A DNA stretch of 64,000 bases from Saturnia japonica (GCA_033032175.1 CM065322.1:15686001-15750000), one strand, 5' to 3'. Positions 34,253 through 44,580 are shown, numbered from the stretch's first letter. Program-made: numbers and translations. The notes: generated by a model from the sequence alone, not told the origin.

Positions 34253-35275
34253 ATGAAGCGACGTCATTTGATGGCAGATGAAATGCAAAGAGCTGTAGGG
34301 ATGTTGCAAGCGGGAAGTAATCAATCTCAGGTATCTCGACATTTTGGCATTCATAGAAGTGTTATTTGTCGTCTTTGGCAGCGCTACAATAATACAGGAG
34401 AACCCGCTGAACAGCATCCAGGCCGTAAAAGGAGTACAACCATTCGGCAAGACCGGTACATACAACTGACTGCAAGACGCCAGCCGATGTTAACCGCTCG
34501 AGAGATAAGTTTGAGGCTACAAATTTCAAGTGGTGTTGATGCAAGTCCTCAAACTGTACGAAATCGACTGCATGAGTACGGCCTACGAGCTCGACGCCCA
34601 ATCAGGTGCCCACCGATACGTCACGGAAATCTCGCTCGTCGATATGAATGGTGTAGAGAACGCATAACATGGACCCAGGAACAATGGAATAAAATTATGT
34701 TTTCCGATGAGTCGGGATTCGGGTTTAAGCCTGATACAAGAAGGGTGCGAGTGTATCGTCGACCTGGAAATACTGAAAGGCTCAGGTGCGTTCAGGAAGT
34801 TCATCCATACAGCGGCTCAACAGTTATGTTATGGGCGGGTATTATGAAGAACAGGCGAACTGAGCTCGTTTTTGTAAATGGAAACATGAATGCTGAAAAT
34901 TACATTGAGGATATTCTCAGACCTTATGTCTACCCATTTGCACAAACCTTTGGCTCTGATTTTAGGTTAATGCATGACAATGCGCGTTCACATACAGCTC
35001 GGCGAACCAGTGAATACTTTGCAACGGAGAACATCCGGGTATTGCCCTGGCCTGCACAATCGCCAGATCCCAACCCCATCGAGCACGCATGGGACATGCT
35101 CCAGAGACGTGTTTTGAAGGACTTGGACGGAGCGACAACAACCCAACAGCTGAAGGATTTGCTACAATTCCATTGGGAGCGAATACCGCAAGATGACATA
35201 AACAGTCTCATTAATTCAATGAATAATCGTTGCCGACAAGTTCTGAATAGCAGAGGAGCCCATACTTTGTATTAA
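34253..35275 (+). CDS. Tc1-like transposase, DD34E, uninterrupted
   Basis: The 340-residue product would bind the element's inverted repeats and cut and paste the element in the nucleus. The N-terminal third holds two helix-turn-helix units (about residues 8-50 and 75-125), joined by a short basic PGRKRS linker. The catalytic triad is visible: Asp152 in IMFSDES, Asp242 in LMHDNARSH and Glu277 in NPIEHAWD, with 34 residues between the last two, the Tc1 DD34E spacing. The length is normal for the family. I chose the ATG at 34253; the frame extends seven codons upstream without another ATG. Two usually conserved positions differ here, SDESGFG where Arg is common and SPDPNP where SPDLNP is common, so activity is doubtful although the frame is open. 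The copy at 49933 has the common residue at both. Confidence 0.9.
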   Translation: MKRRHLMADEMQRAVGMLQAGSNQSQVSRHFGIHRSVICRLWQRYNNTGEPAEQHPGRKRSTTIRQDRYIQLTARRQPMLTAREISLRLQISSGVDASPQTVRNRLHEYGLRARRPIRCPPIRHGNLARRYEWCRERITWTQEQWNKIMFSDESGFGFKPDTRRVRVYRRPGNTERLRCVQEVHPYSGSTVMLWAGIMKNRRTELVFVNGNMNAENYIEDILRPYVYPFAQTFGSDFRLMHDNARSHTARRTSEYFATENIRVLPWPAQSPDPNPIEHAWDMLQRRVLKDLDGATTTQQLKDLLQFHWERIPQDDINSLINSMNNRCRQVLNSRGAHTLY

Positions 35276-35314
35276 ATTGTTCTATTCTTTCACAATAAAT
35301 GCATTTTCTTTAGA

Positions 35315-35539
35315 TGTACAAATTCTACCTTCGTAGGGACTCACAGAACACTAAAACACTTCACTTTACTTTTATATTTTCGTACTATACAGTTAATTGA
35401 GAAGGATACAATCTAATGTTTGAAAACAACAACGTTACGTACTATCGGTCGGAGTCATACATTACCAAGAAAGGCTACCGTGAGCGCGATCTAAATCGAC
35501 CGTAGCGCAATCTATTAGATACAATATAAAACTCGAACA
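35315..35539. mobile_element. Probable solo LTR inside Tc1 copy 1
   Basis: Comparison with Tc1 copy 2 (near 50994) shows a clean 225-bp insertion flanked by TTAGA at 35310-35314 and 35540-35544; copy 2 has a single TTAGA there. The insertion starts TGTACAAATTC and ends CTCGAACA. TG...CA ends and a 5-bp duplication are hallmarks of LTR retrotransposons, and the size suits a short LTR left by recombination between two LTRs. AATATAAAAC near the right end could be a TATA or poly(A) region. No coding sequence. A short DNA transposon is the alternative. Confidence 0.6.
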
Positions 35540-35775
35540 TTAGAAATTTCATTTTGTAAGAAAAAAGTTTAGTTTCTTATGTATCTTAGTTTCTACAGTA
35601 TATTCTAATATTGTTCATTTCTGTTATTAAAAGAACTTATAAAGACAACAGCTGTTATTTTTACGTCATAGAACCCTAAAGATATTATTTTAAAAATAAA
35701 ATACAACGTTATAATGTGAAGAACCATCCTAAAATTTAAATTAGTACATGTTGCTTAGACTTTTTTGATGAGTGT

Positions 35776-36160
35776 ATATATATATCATTGCCGTAGAGAG
35801 AGAATTAAATTACTAACAAAATCCGATCTGCGAGAAAACAGTGATTTAGTGATCTTTTTCCAGATAAAAAACAGTAACAGCTAATTTATACGTATTCCAT
35901 CGCTGGTACGTCAGTGCTGGCAAAATACTAGCTACATATGAACACTTTTTGCGGCTGACGGCCACCGCTAAACTGGCACGAAAAAGTATTTTAACAAAGC
36001 TAGTAACTTGCCAGCAATACTGTCACCAATTACTGAATACGTATAAATCAGTTTTAAGTGTTTACATACAACAAAATTTGCTGTCGGTGTTTAACAATGT
36101 TTATCTTTTGAGTCTGATTATTTATTATTGATAAAATTTGAACATTTGTATATTTGTTAC
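35776..36160. other. AT-rich sequence, no feature recognised
   Basis: A 60-codon frame at 35949-36131 has no recognisable content. Confidence 0.4.
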
Positions 36161-36350
36161 TCAATCACGCAAAAACGGCTAAACAGATTTGGATGAAATT
36201 TGGCATACAGATAGTTTATGACCGGAATTATCACATAGGATACTAATTTATCTTGGTAAATGAACTTATCAAAATAAATCTTTCGAAATTACAGACAGAC
36301 ACTTCAGTTTTATTATTATACTAGCGGTTTGCCCGCGGCTCCTAACGCAT
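36161..36350 (-). mobile_element. Helitron-like 5' region abutting a second Helitron-like 3' end
   Basis: AAAACGGCTAAACAGATTTG, ATTTGGCATACAGATAG and CAGACAGACACTTCAG are blocks of a lepidopteran Helitron-like element read in reverse, its 5' end near 36320. Directly after it, CTAGCGGTTTGCCCGCGGC (36321-36339) is the 3' hairpin terminus of another minus-strand element, truncated after about 30 bp. Confidence 0.45.
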
Positions 36351-36407
36351 TTATTACACAGTAATTTTATTTTTACTGATTATATTGACAATTCATTAGT
36401 TTACTAT

Positions 36408-36490
36408 AACGACCTCATTAGCCTAGCGGTCGTAAGCGCAACTTCTATGGACAAAGTCCTAGGTTCGAATCCCGACGTCGAACAAAGTGT
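36408..36490 (+). repeat. SINE head (tRNA-like), truncated
   Basis: CATTAGCCTAGCGGTCGTAAG and CTAGGTTCGAATCCCGACG correspond to the A and B boxes of the SINEs at 26787 and 29524, on the plus strand. The remaining SINE body is not recognisable. The acceptor stem does not pair, so this is not a functional tRNA gene. Confidence 0.6.
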
Positions 36491-37285
36491 TTTTTTTATA
36501 CTAGCTACAACCTGTGAAGGTAGAGTCATTGGAGTCACTGAGAAAAAAATTGTCAAATACAAAGAATACAACATAAGAATGGCTTATTGTACCTGCAAAT
36601 CAAGGAGCAGATTGCCACGTCCCGTATTAAGACAAAAAAAGAAAAACAATTGTCTTCTATGCCTACATACATTTTTGACGATTCTTGTAGCTTATAAGTT
36701 ATGGAATGATATTAGCTTCCACTCTACAGATTTCAATCAGGATTGGATGAGAATTTATGAAAATTAATATTTTGGAAAAAAAGTTGATATTTCAAGAAGT
36801 AATATTGAAAATTCTTAAAGCCTATCAATTGACTAATGATATAATCTTGTCGTTTACAATATTTCATAAGAATCGGTCAAGCCATTTTTGAAACCCTGAC
36901 ATGCAAACAGACAGACAGACGAGATCTTATTTAAAGGCATATTCGTTAACAGTGTCTATCGGGAAATTTGGAAAAAATATTACATATACAGACATGACTA
37001 CAGATTTATTAATATAGGTAGATATATACAGATTTTTTCAAGTATTGAACAGATAACATAATGATACAAATATAAGCCTTAATTCAGGATCACAGATAAA
37101 AGATTCCAGATAATTCACTTTAAGAGTTAAATCAAAAATCAACATAATATAGTCTAGTCACAAGTTCAAAAACGTATAAATTCTTATTACTGCAAACTAA
37201 AGTACCTACGTGTATTCAATTCGTAATGACAACTAGACGAAAGTCCGAAAATTTCAAACCCGTCCAAAAGTATTGCAAAAAATTA
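36491..37285. other. Unassigned sequence with a Helitron-like trace
   Basis: About 36776-37020 has GCCTATCAATTGACTAATG, AATCGGTCAAGCCATTTTTG and AGACAGACAGACGAGATC, followed by TTTATTAATATAGGTAG. This resembles the 5' part of a minus-strand Helitron-like element as at 14381-14690. Confidence 0.4.
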
Positions 37286-37862
37286 TAAACAATAAAAAAA
37301 AGTGCGTTCGTACAAAGTACACAGGTCAGAAGTGAAATTTCATTGTCAAACTAATTTTTAAATCTCGTTTATATTTATAATAATCTAAAGCTTTATATTT
37401 CCGAGACTTAGAGGGAGGGAAATGAAGATATGTTAGAAATTTAATTGTCATTAAAATATTAAGTATATTAAATTCTTAAATGACGAGTGGCAAATTAAAA
37501 TTCCACGTGTTCTTTGTAAATATTAAAACTAACTAAATTTCAAACGAATTAACATACAAAATTGTATATATTAACAAAAAGATAACAAATATATTACTTA
37601 CTCTGAACAACTGCTTAGTATTATAGGACCATTTACAAATTTAACACAAAATGTTTATTTATAAATTGAACTTACTGTTTATACATTGTCTCCATGGCTA
37701 CGTGCTTCATGCTACGTTCGCCCTTTCTCACTCTCTCTCAATCGGTCTCAATCGCTCTCTGCCTTTCTCTCTCGAAACGTTTCACATTTTCGTGACGCGT
37801 TACATCCGTAAAAATTGAACCGTATTGCGCGCAGAGAAGTTTCACTTCAAAAACGTGATCTA
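37286..37862. repeat. Dispersed repeat shared with both blocks of the large duplication
   Basis: It starts GTGCGTTCGTACAAAGTAC and runs through AACTGCTTAGT, CCATGGCTACGTGCTTC and a CTCTCTCTCAATCGG stretch to CACTTCAAAAACGTG. The same order occurs at about 58000-58870 and, shortened, at 62103-62810. GAAGTGAAA-type words at both ends are in inverted orientation and could be remnants of terminal inverted repeats. The copies at 58000 and 62100 carry an extra segment of about 310 bp after the ATATGTTAG block that is absent here. Confidence 0.6.
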
Positions 37863-38138
37863 GTTCTTTGACCATGAAAATAATTAAAAAATCAAATGGA
37901 AGGAGATTTCCACAAATAAAAAACTATATCAATGCCCGAATCTTTACATTAGCTATTAATTAACCCTTGTCATTTAATATTGGTAAAATAAGACTCCAGA
38001 TGCATGGTGAGCGCCATCTCGTAACGCTGTTTTGAAACTGACTTCTACTAATAATTATGTTTTTTAGTGTTAAATCATAGATTAATTATTGATCTCCACT
38101 GCGCTTTAACCAAGCATTAATGTATTAATGTAATGTAA

Positions 38139-38330
38139 CAGACTTCAAAAAAGGAAGTGGTTCTGAATTCAAATGTATATATATATATATATATATTATG
38201 GATGTTGAGCCATAACTTCTTTGTTTATGAACCGATTTGGATATTTTGTTTTTTCGTAGCAAAGGGGATGTACCTATACCTTTTGTCTCTACTCAGAATC
38301 TCGTGAGGTATTTTATTTATTGCGGTCCTT
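38139..38330 (+). repeat. ACCGACTTC-type dispersed repeat with an AT microsatellite
   Basis: CAGACTTCAAAAAAGGAAG, then an (AT)n run (38175-38197), GGATGTTGAGCCATAACTTC and GAACCGATTTGGATATTTTG follow the family order. Confidence 0.6.
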
Positions 38331-39139
38331 ATTAGGGTAAACCCATTGGAGATATATAATTTAGATATTTTAAGCGATATTTTTTTGGGATTTTTGTATT
38401 TAATAACTGACTAAACCAAACATATGACTGACAAAATATGTAACGTTACTCGCTTCAGTTACGAATTGCAAAAAAATATGGAAATGTATTTTACATTCTA
38501 TTTCACAAGTTATTAAATGTTTTCATGTAATTTAATGTTTGACAACTATTACAAATTTCAAATTTGGTAATCGGTTTTCGGGAATAATTTACTTTATGTA
38601 TTGACAAGAATTCTACTCGTTCATCTAGTTGGTTTGGAAATGTTGTACAATATCTAATGGAGCACACTTTCTGGTCACATGTAAAATAGACGAGAGAAAG
38701 AAACATTACCTACGCTTAGGCCTTAATAAAAAAAAAAATGCATAATGTAGACCTCCACCACGTAAGATGTAATGAACGAGCTTAACAACAATTAACTGTG
38801 CTCAAATAGATATCAAAACTAAAATGTAGCTATTAAAATGAGGCGCATGCGGTCGTCGCGCGCGTCACAGCGCGGCAATACAATAACAATGAAACTCGCA
38901 TTAAGCCGTAAAACCTTGTGGCATCCCTTTATTTCTCGCTTCAGAAAGCGATTTTATTAGATATAGGATGTTCAGGTGAATTTTCTGTGGATTCAGAGCT
39001 AAAAACACATATCGAATGTAATAGTATCGTATTTGTTATATAAACAAATAAATAAAATTGAAGTTTCTATTTGTAATATCAAAATAACAGCTTTTCACTA
39101 AATGCATATGAAAGAATATACGATACTTAAACCAAAAAA
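38331..39139. other. AT-rich sequence, no feature recognised
   Basis: No gene supported. A GC-rich word cluster (GCATGCGGTCGTCGCGCGC) lies near 38845. Confidence 0.4.
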
Positions 39140-39370
39140 CACAATTTTTTGTCAATATGTTTGTTCCGACTAATCTCCGAAACTGTTGGGCCGATTTTGA
39201 TAGGACTTTCATTTGCAGACAGCTGATATTATTAGGAGTAACATAAACTTAAAAAGACCTACAAAAAGTTAGCAACACCATATATCAATCTTCTAAGGAT
39301 TACCCACAATAGGCATTGTTGCATTCGCGCGTGTTCGACGTTGTTCTGCAGTTCACGCGGACATAACTAG
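39140..39370 (+). mobile_element. Helitron-like element, 3' part
   Basis: It contains ACTGTTGGGCCGATTTTGAT, AAAAAGACCTACAAAAAG and, at the end, GTTCACGCGGACATAACTAG before a host T. The order is the reverse complement of family A around 42480-42640, so this is a plus-strand relative. The 5' terminus is not clear. Confidence 0.5.
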
Positions 39371-40599
39371 TCTTTACTATAATAATATTGTAAAACGAAA
39401 TAGATTGTAACCAAATCAAATTAATATATTATAATATTTGTTAATACAACGTTAAATTATCTTTATACCATTAAAGAAATAAAAATCAGCAAAATGAATT
39501 CAGGTTTAATGCCATTGATGAACCTTAATTTGATATTTATGTTTTGATCTCACACTTTACAATATTACACTTGGGGCTGATTTATCAATCGTCATATAAA
39601 TTTATTTGAGGAATATTTTTCATATTTTGACAGATAATGCATGGAACACCACTCAGAGTGTAAAAATTAATCCTATTATAAAGTTATCTTTTAATTGAAA
39701 AAATCGGTTTAATGTAATACTTAAAATCCAAACGCTTGTACAATATAAAATTACAATCAATCAACAAAAATTGCAAAAAGCAACAATGAAATGTGAGGTC
39801 TGGGAGTCTGAAAAAGGTACAGTGTCCTGAATTATAAATCTCCAGACCCTCGTTCTCTTGATTAACTACGAGTAATTACATGAAAACAAACATTAGTCAA
39901 TATTTAAAAAAAAAATGTTTTTTTTTTCTATTTCTACGCCAAAGAAGTGTAATAACTTGTTACATGTATATACGCTCGTATAAGTGCACACAATTTTTTT
40001 TATAATTAATTTATTAAACCAGATTATATTTGCTTAAGCAAAATAACATGTAGTATGTTCTTGCTGCAGTAACATTGTCATAACATGGGAAAGTTCCCTC
40101 ATCGCGTATTGATACAACTTATGGGCAAACATCGTATATCAAAATGTCATGTTAAATAATTAAAAATTAGATATCAGAGAATCGTGTCGATATGACTAGA
40201 AAATCCGTAATAATGACTTAGTATTTGTACTATTGACCCGTACTATTGACTGGGCGCTATAGCAACAAGTGCGCTCACGACCGATTTGAGCACATTCTCG
40301 CTTGAGCTGTTGGGTAGTGAAGACTTCAATAAATTTAAGTACTGTCTCTCGGTTCCCATCTTCGAAGAACTTCCATAGAACTACGTGTCTAGAAGGAATA
40401 TGCATATGTTGCTGTGTAAAATATGAAGTAGTCATCGGAAAACAAAGATAAACAAGTACTTAATAAGAAAAGTAATCTAGAAATAATCTGCTGATAATAA
40501 TTTACTTCGCAAATAAATCATTACTCAGTTATGTTTCGATGAAGTAATATAAATAATATTTATGATAGAAAAGTTCCGTCTCAAAGCAAATAAGCTTCC
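39371..40599. other. AT-rich sequence, no feature recognised
   Basis: No gene or defined repeat seen. The minus-strand frame at 40196-40435 is not recognisable. Confidence 0.4.
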
Positions 40600-40760
40600 T
40601 TTTGATGTATCGACTGTTAGGAATGGTACCTTTGTAGGAAATTCTCTCGTCGTAATTTCCTACAGATATTTCGTACGATCTTTTCCCCATGTGCGAGTGC
40701 AGTGACGCGAAAGACCTTCGGCCTCGATACGCTACGCCGAAACTAGGTATTGTAAAAGAC
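40600..40760. repeat. Dispersed repeat with a perfect 10-bp hairpin, copy 1
   Basis: GTAGGAAATT (40634-40643) pairs exactly with AATTTCCTAC (40654-40663) across a 10-nt loop. The flanks (GATATTTCGTACGA, TGTGCGAGTGCAGTGACGCG, GACCTTCGGCCTCG) align with 42246-42390. Function unknown. Confidence 0.6.
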
Positions 40761-40925
40761 AAGCAATTTTATATTTACCTTGTTTTAATCTGTTGTTCCG
40801 TCTGTAAATGTAGTCGTTAATTGTTAATAAATTTTGATGTACTTTTATATAACCAAAATTTTCCGAAACTCAATATGTCATTGGTCGATTTTAAGGCTAT
40901 ATAAGAAATATTAATGTAACATTCA

Positions 40926-41132
40926 GAAATCGTAAAAAAAATGATCATTAATTCTTAACCAATTTTAATGAAATTTTGTAAACGAGAAGTTTAAGTTTTA
41001 GTTAGAAATTATAATTTTTAAATGATAAAAGAAAATGAAAAAAAAAAAGAATTCTTAACCGATTTCTATGGAATTTTGTACACGGGAAATTTGAATTGAC
41101 AAACGCGTGTGGAGCCGCGGGTACACCGCTAG
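40926..41132 (+). mobile_element. Helitron-like element, 3' part
   Basis: It ends GTGTGGAGCCGCGGGTACAC and CGCTAG (CTAG at 41129-41132) before a host T, a typical GC-rich hairpin terminus. Upstream, two similar segments (AACCAATTTTAATGAAATTT and AACCGATTTCTATGGAATTT) suggest a small internal duplication or two joined copies. Confidence 0.5.
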
Positions 41133-41149
41133 TTCTTTATAAGTTTAGC

Positions 41150-41390
41150 CTTATGGCCAGAATTTCACTGGATGTTAAGTGAAGATGTGACCCGAGATGG
41201 CGAAGTCTAGTGGAAGGGACTGGCTCTCAAGTGCAGCTTTCGGAACACACCTATGGATGCTTGTCGAAAAATTTTCAATTTGAGGGTGGTAGATAGCCAG
41301 GCGGGGATTAAAAATGCCCTACCGCCTTGCTATGTTTTCTTATGGTAACTATGTTATCTTACACCGAATGCTCTGGCTCATTGTAATAAT
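41150..41390 (-). repeat. SINE-like fragment, family B, with adjoining repeat block
   Basis: AGTGAAGATGTGACCCGAGA, GTGCAGCTTTCGGAACACAC, AGCCAGGCGGGGATTAAAAA and GCTATGTTTTC match the block order at 6256-6400. Confidence 0.5.
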
Positions 41391-42245
41391 TGAAACTTTA
41401 AATTTATTGCGATTTTATAAAAAAATGTTTTCTATTAGTATTATTAATACATATTATAGCTTACTAATTTTAAAATAACATATATACCTTGTAAATATAT
41501 TGTTTTTATGTCCGTTCAAAACAAATAAAAATTTATTACAGTGTAAACTCTTTATAACGAAACTCAAGGGACTGAGCATTTTTGTGAACAAAAAAACAAC
41601 CAAATTAACAAGAATTTTTAATATGTATGTCTTAGATAATAAATGATTATAAATTATTGTTTACACATATAGTCGAATAACTTTGTCTGACTTTTTTTGC
41701 TATGCCAGTACTTGTTTTGTTTTATTTTATGTCTTTTGTTACCTGATAATAAACAATAATACCGATAATAAATATTTACTGTCTAAAAATATGAATACAT
41801 TTATTCGTAATAGAGAATGGCGTATCGTTATAAAGAGTGTTTCAATATGTGGGTTTTAACGCAAACCAATCAAGTTGGGCTCACTTCAACGTTATAGGGA
41901 GTTTATCGTTATAAAGGATAACGTTATAAAGAGTTTAAACTGTATTTTCAATTTTGTTATTTGATTTAATTATAATGATATTGATCATTTATAGCTTATC
42001 AATTGCGTTATCATACACAAACTGTTCATAAAATTTATTAAAATCGGTCTAGCTGTTTTTCGGTTAAATCCAGACGTACAAACAATTTTTTTTTAAATTA
42101 TTAAACCATTATCAAATGGCCTGAAGAATAGTAGTTTATCACAAAATTTGTAAAAACAAATACATGACGTACCTACACTCGGGACAGACAGAACCGCAGA
42201 TCTTTTAATATAGATTAGATTTACATGTAACATAGCAAAGAGAGT
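41391..42245. other. AT-rich sequence with a Helitron-like 5' end
   Basis: About 42035-42217 has AAATCGGTCTAGCTGTTTTT and ends TTTTAATATAGAT, the minus-strand 5' end of a Helitron-like element. The remainder is unassigned. Confidence 0.4.
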
Positions 42246-42390
42246 AAGATTTCTTTGAGCGTTCCGAACGGGTTGACCCATGGAGGAAATTCTATCGAAG
42301 TAATTTCCTCCCGATATTCGAGAAGACCTTTATCGTTTGCGATTGCAATGGAGCGTACCGGCCGTCTTCGGATTCCGTATAATATGTTAA
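42246..42390. repeat. Dispersed repeat with a perfect 10-bp hairpin, copy 2
   Basis: GGAGGAAATT (42282-42291) pairs exactly with AATTTCCTCC (42302-42311) across a 10-nt loop. Relative to copy 1, one T-A pair of the stem is replaced by G-C, so pairing is kept. The flanks (GATATTCGAGAAGACC, TTTGCGATTGCAATGGAGCG) align with copy 1. Confidence 0.6.
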
Positions 42391-42471
42391 ACCCGAATGA
42401 GTTCTTTTATTTCAAATTACTTTTAGATATTTTTATTTCGATATCGCCTTCATTAATTATTTATTTTAATA

Positions 42472-42976
42472 CTAGCTGTGCCCGCGGCTTCGCTCACGTG
42501 GACTACAGAAGCCCGCGCGAATCTTGCTCCCCCGCTCCCGGCTATTTTAGAGACAACAATGCTTATTGTGTGTGTTGCTTAGAAAATACATGTATACTCT
42601 CCCGGAGTTTTTTGTAGGTCTTTTTATAATGCCTATAATTATGTAGTACTTTAATTTGCTATATCTCTTATGATTTAAGCCATTTAAGCGCCAGAATTGA
42701 TTCACCATGCCCAGTTTTTTTTTTATTTGTGCGGAACCCTAATTCTTTTTCTAAAATAAAAGTAACCTCAGTTACTTCCTATAACATCAGCTATCTATCA
42801 GTAGAAGTCCCATCAAAATCGGTCCAACCGTTTCGGAGATTACCTGGAACAGACAGACAGACAGACAGACAAACATTTAAAAAATTAGTTTTTTGTTATA
42901 GGTATTGTATATACGTTCATATGAATTTTGTAAAAAACTGTTATTTTGACATTACAAACAGACACTTCAATTTTTC
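42472..42976 (-). mobile_element. Non-autonomous Helitron-like element, family A
   Basis: The 3' terminus on the minus strand is CCGCGGGCACAGCTAG with CTAG at 42472-42475, next to the expected host base. Internal blocks ATCAGCTATCTATCAG, CGGTCCAACCGTTTCGG and a GACA microsatellite (42851-42870) match family A. The 5' end is eroded after CACTTCAATTTTT. Open frames inside it (42255-42617, 42729-42992) are incidental. Confidence 0.65.
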
Positions 42977-43009
42977 AAGTATTTTTGAGTAATTCAGCGG
43001 TAGTGTTCA

Positions 43010-43240
43010 TTGAACATTTTTTTTTTAATGATAAAAGGGGTGCAAACGGGCATGCGGCGCACCTGATGGAAAGTGATCACCGCCGTCCACAAACATTCGC
43101 AACACCAGAGGGCTCGCAGATGCGTTGCTCGCCTTTTAAGGAAGAACAAGCTCTCTTCTTGAAGGTCACCAGGTCATAACGGCTCGAAAAGACCCCAGGC
43201 GACTGCTGCTTCCACAGAGTGGTTGTTCATTCATTGTTTT
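43010..43240 (+). repeat. Common lepidopteran dispersed repeat
   Basis: TTTTAATGATAAAAGGGGTGC, GCGGCGCACCTGATGG, CACCAGAGGGCTCGCAG, GCGTTGCTCGCCTTTTAAGG and CTTCTTGAAGGTC follow a block order I recognise from many moth and butterfly genomes. Its class is uncertain to me (probably LINE- or SINE-derived). No coding function is inferred, although a 77-codon frame crosses it. Confidence 0.55.
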
Positions 43241-43392
43241 ATAATTCGATAGTATTGTTTTGTGAAAAATAAAGGTTTTTATGTAAAACTAAGATGACAA
43301 AGAAGTATACGGCCCTGATGCTAAGCGACTACCATAGCCATAGACGATAGTCCATAGACGATTGAATAACTTTGCAGAAATCCATCGTACAT

Positions 43393-44041
43393 TTTTTTTT
43401 TTTTTTTATCTCAATTTTTTTAGGGGCTTTTGTCCCTAAGGACATGCCAGTCCCATTATAACCTATACCTATTACTAATGCTAGCAAGAACTATAAACTA
43501 AAAAAAAATATATATCAATTTTATACAGCTTTCGAAGGAAGAAGACAACACATTAGCTAAAGAATTTGAAAGAACCACACAGCATTCTGGCAGCATCCGT
43601 AGTCGGTTCTGCCAGAATACTGTGATATACACCTACGTCACATATATTAATATTATATTTGTCGTTTAAAGCTATCCTATAATTATCTGTACTGGAACAC
43701 TCCATCAAGAAATTATGGACATCATCTATCTTATCACAGTGATTGCAAAATGGTGAGTTTACTTTTTTCATGAGATATCCAAATTTTCTTGATGGAATGT
43801 GTCCAGACCTTAACCTAAATGCCGTAACAATAGAAGTTCTATCCATACTGGCCTCTAAGAACCAAGGTACAGGAGGAGGCTCATATTGTATTGTTCGGTA
43901 CCAAATTCCTTTCTCTCTTGAAACCAGGTCAAAATATTCCCTCCACATGTCACGACATTTCCTCTTAAATTTACCTAACACCTCTGAATAGTACGGTGGA
44001 ATACTTATAGCTGAACCTTCCATTAACGCTCGCTTGGCCAA
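43393..44041 (-). mobile_element. 5'-truncated non-LTR retrotransposon with target-site duplication
   Basis: An 11-bp direct repeat, CCATCGTACAT, flanks the insertion exactly (43382-43392 and 44042-44052). The low-coordinate end is a T-run (43393-43407), i.e. the poly(A) tail of a minus-strand element. The high-coordinate end falls inside ORF2, the usual result of incomplete target-primed reverse transcription. The A-tail, 5' truncation and perfect duplication together point to a fairly recent LINE insertion. Confidence 0.88.
43553..44041 (-). pseudogene. LINE ORF2 C-terminal fragment, open frame
   Basis: About 162 codons run open from the truncation point to a stop at 43553-43555. The product has FRLRSGHIPSRKFGYLM followed by FCNHCDKIDDVHNFLMEC, i.e. 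a C-x2-C...H...C arrangement. In I/Jockey/R1-type retrotransposons this segment follows the RNase H or RT domain and is thought to bind nucleic acid. The endonuclease and RT domains are absent, so it cannot move itself. No start codon belongs to it; translation would need an outside promoter. Lack of stops supports youth rather than function. Confidence 0.75.
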
Positions 44042-44052
44042 CCATCGTACAT

Positions 44053-44384
44053 AATTTATCCCAAATTCTTTGCTACTTGCGACTGAAAAAGATTAACAGC
44101 TGTTTACAGCTACAACAAATAAAATTTGCCGTTAATTGATAATGTTAACGCAAAATTGCTAAAAATATGAAATTTAGATATTATTGGAAAAGAATAAAAA
44201 GTGAAATGTTAGGAACGGAAACTAAATAGTTTTAACAACTACGGTAGATCACTTCGGATCCTACTATCGATATTTTATGCCTGATTAGCATCGATTGGTC
44301 GATAGTGCTAATAAATGATTATCAATTAATAGCAGATAATCGATGTTAAATCAATTTATAAGTAAGCGGTGATAAACGCTAATT
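44053..44384. other. AT-rich sequence, no feature recognised
   Basis: Several overlapping ATCGAT words (ACTATCGATATTTTATG, AGCATCGATTGGTCGATAG) cluster at 44265-44350 without a clear role. Confidence 0.4.
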
Positions 44385-44580
44385 ATGAAAATCGAAACTA
44401 CCAATGTGTGTCAACATTCGTTTTCATACGCTCAGGATATAAATACTACGAGAATTACTACAAATACCGAAATGATGGGTCATTTGGGAATGACCAGAAA
44501 CCATCTCGATGGACTTGGGCTCGAATTCACGGTGAAATGGAGCTTGCGGTGGAGGAAAACATTGAAGGGTTCTAGTTAAC
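44385..44580 (+). repeat. SINE-like fragment, family B
   Basis: TCGAATTCACGGTGAAATGG, then GCTTGCGGTGGAGGAAAAC and ATTGAAGGGTT keep the family-B order in decayed form. Confidence 0.4.

Larger units (their letters stand above)
33946..35774 (+). mobile_element. Complete Tc1-like DNA transposon, copy 1
   Basis: Terminal inverted repeats of about 28 bp, CACACATCAAAAAAGTC at the left and CACTCATCAAAAAAGTC read inward from the right, are flanked by TA on both sides (33944-33945 and 35775-35776), the target duplication of the Tc1/mariner superfamily. The element carries one transposase gene on the plus strand. It is 1829 bp, 233 bp longer than the copy at 49628, mainly because of a 225-bp insertion plus 5-bp duplication in its 3' untranslated part. 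Confidence 0.92.

Noticed and set aside
36408..36490. Possible tRNA gene (A and B boxes, clover-leaf-like spacing)
   Set aside because: The acceptor stem does not pair, and the sequence matches the SINE heads at 26787 and 29524, so it is a SINE-derived tRNA-like region.
36447..36767. 106-codon plus-strand open frame after the SINE head
   Set aside because: It starts inside the B-box region of a SINE and has no motif; a GTTCGAAT-derived frame is expected by chance.
42255..42617. 120-codon plus-strand open frame
   Set aside because: Half lies in the hairpin repeat and half in a Helitron-like element on the opposite strand; other copies of both lack the frame.
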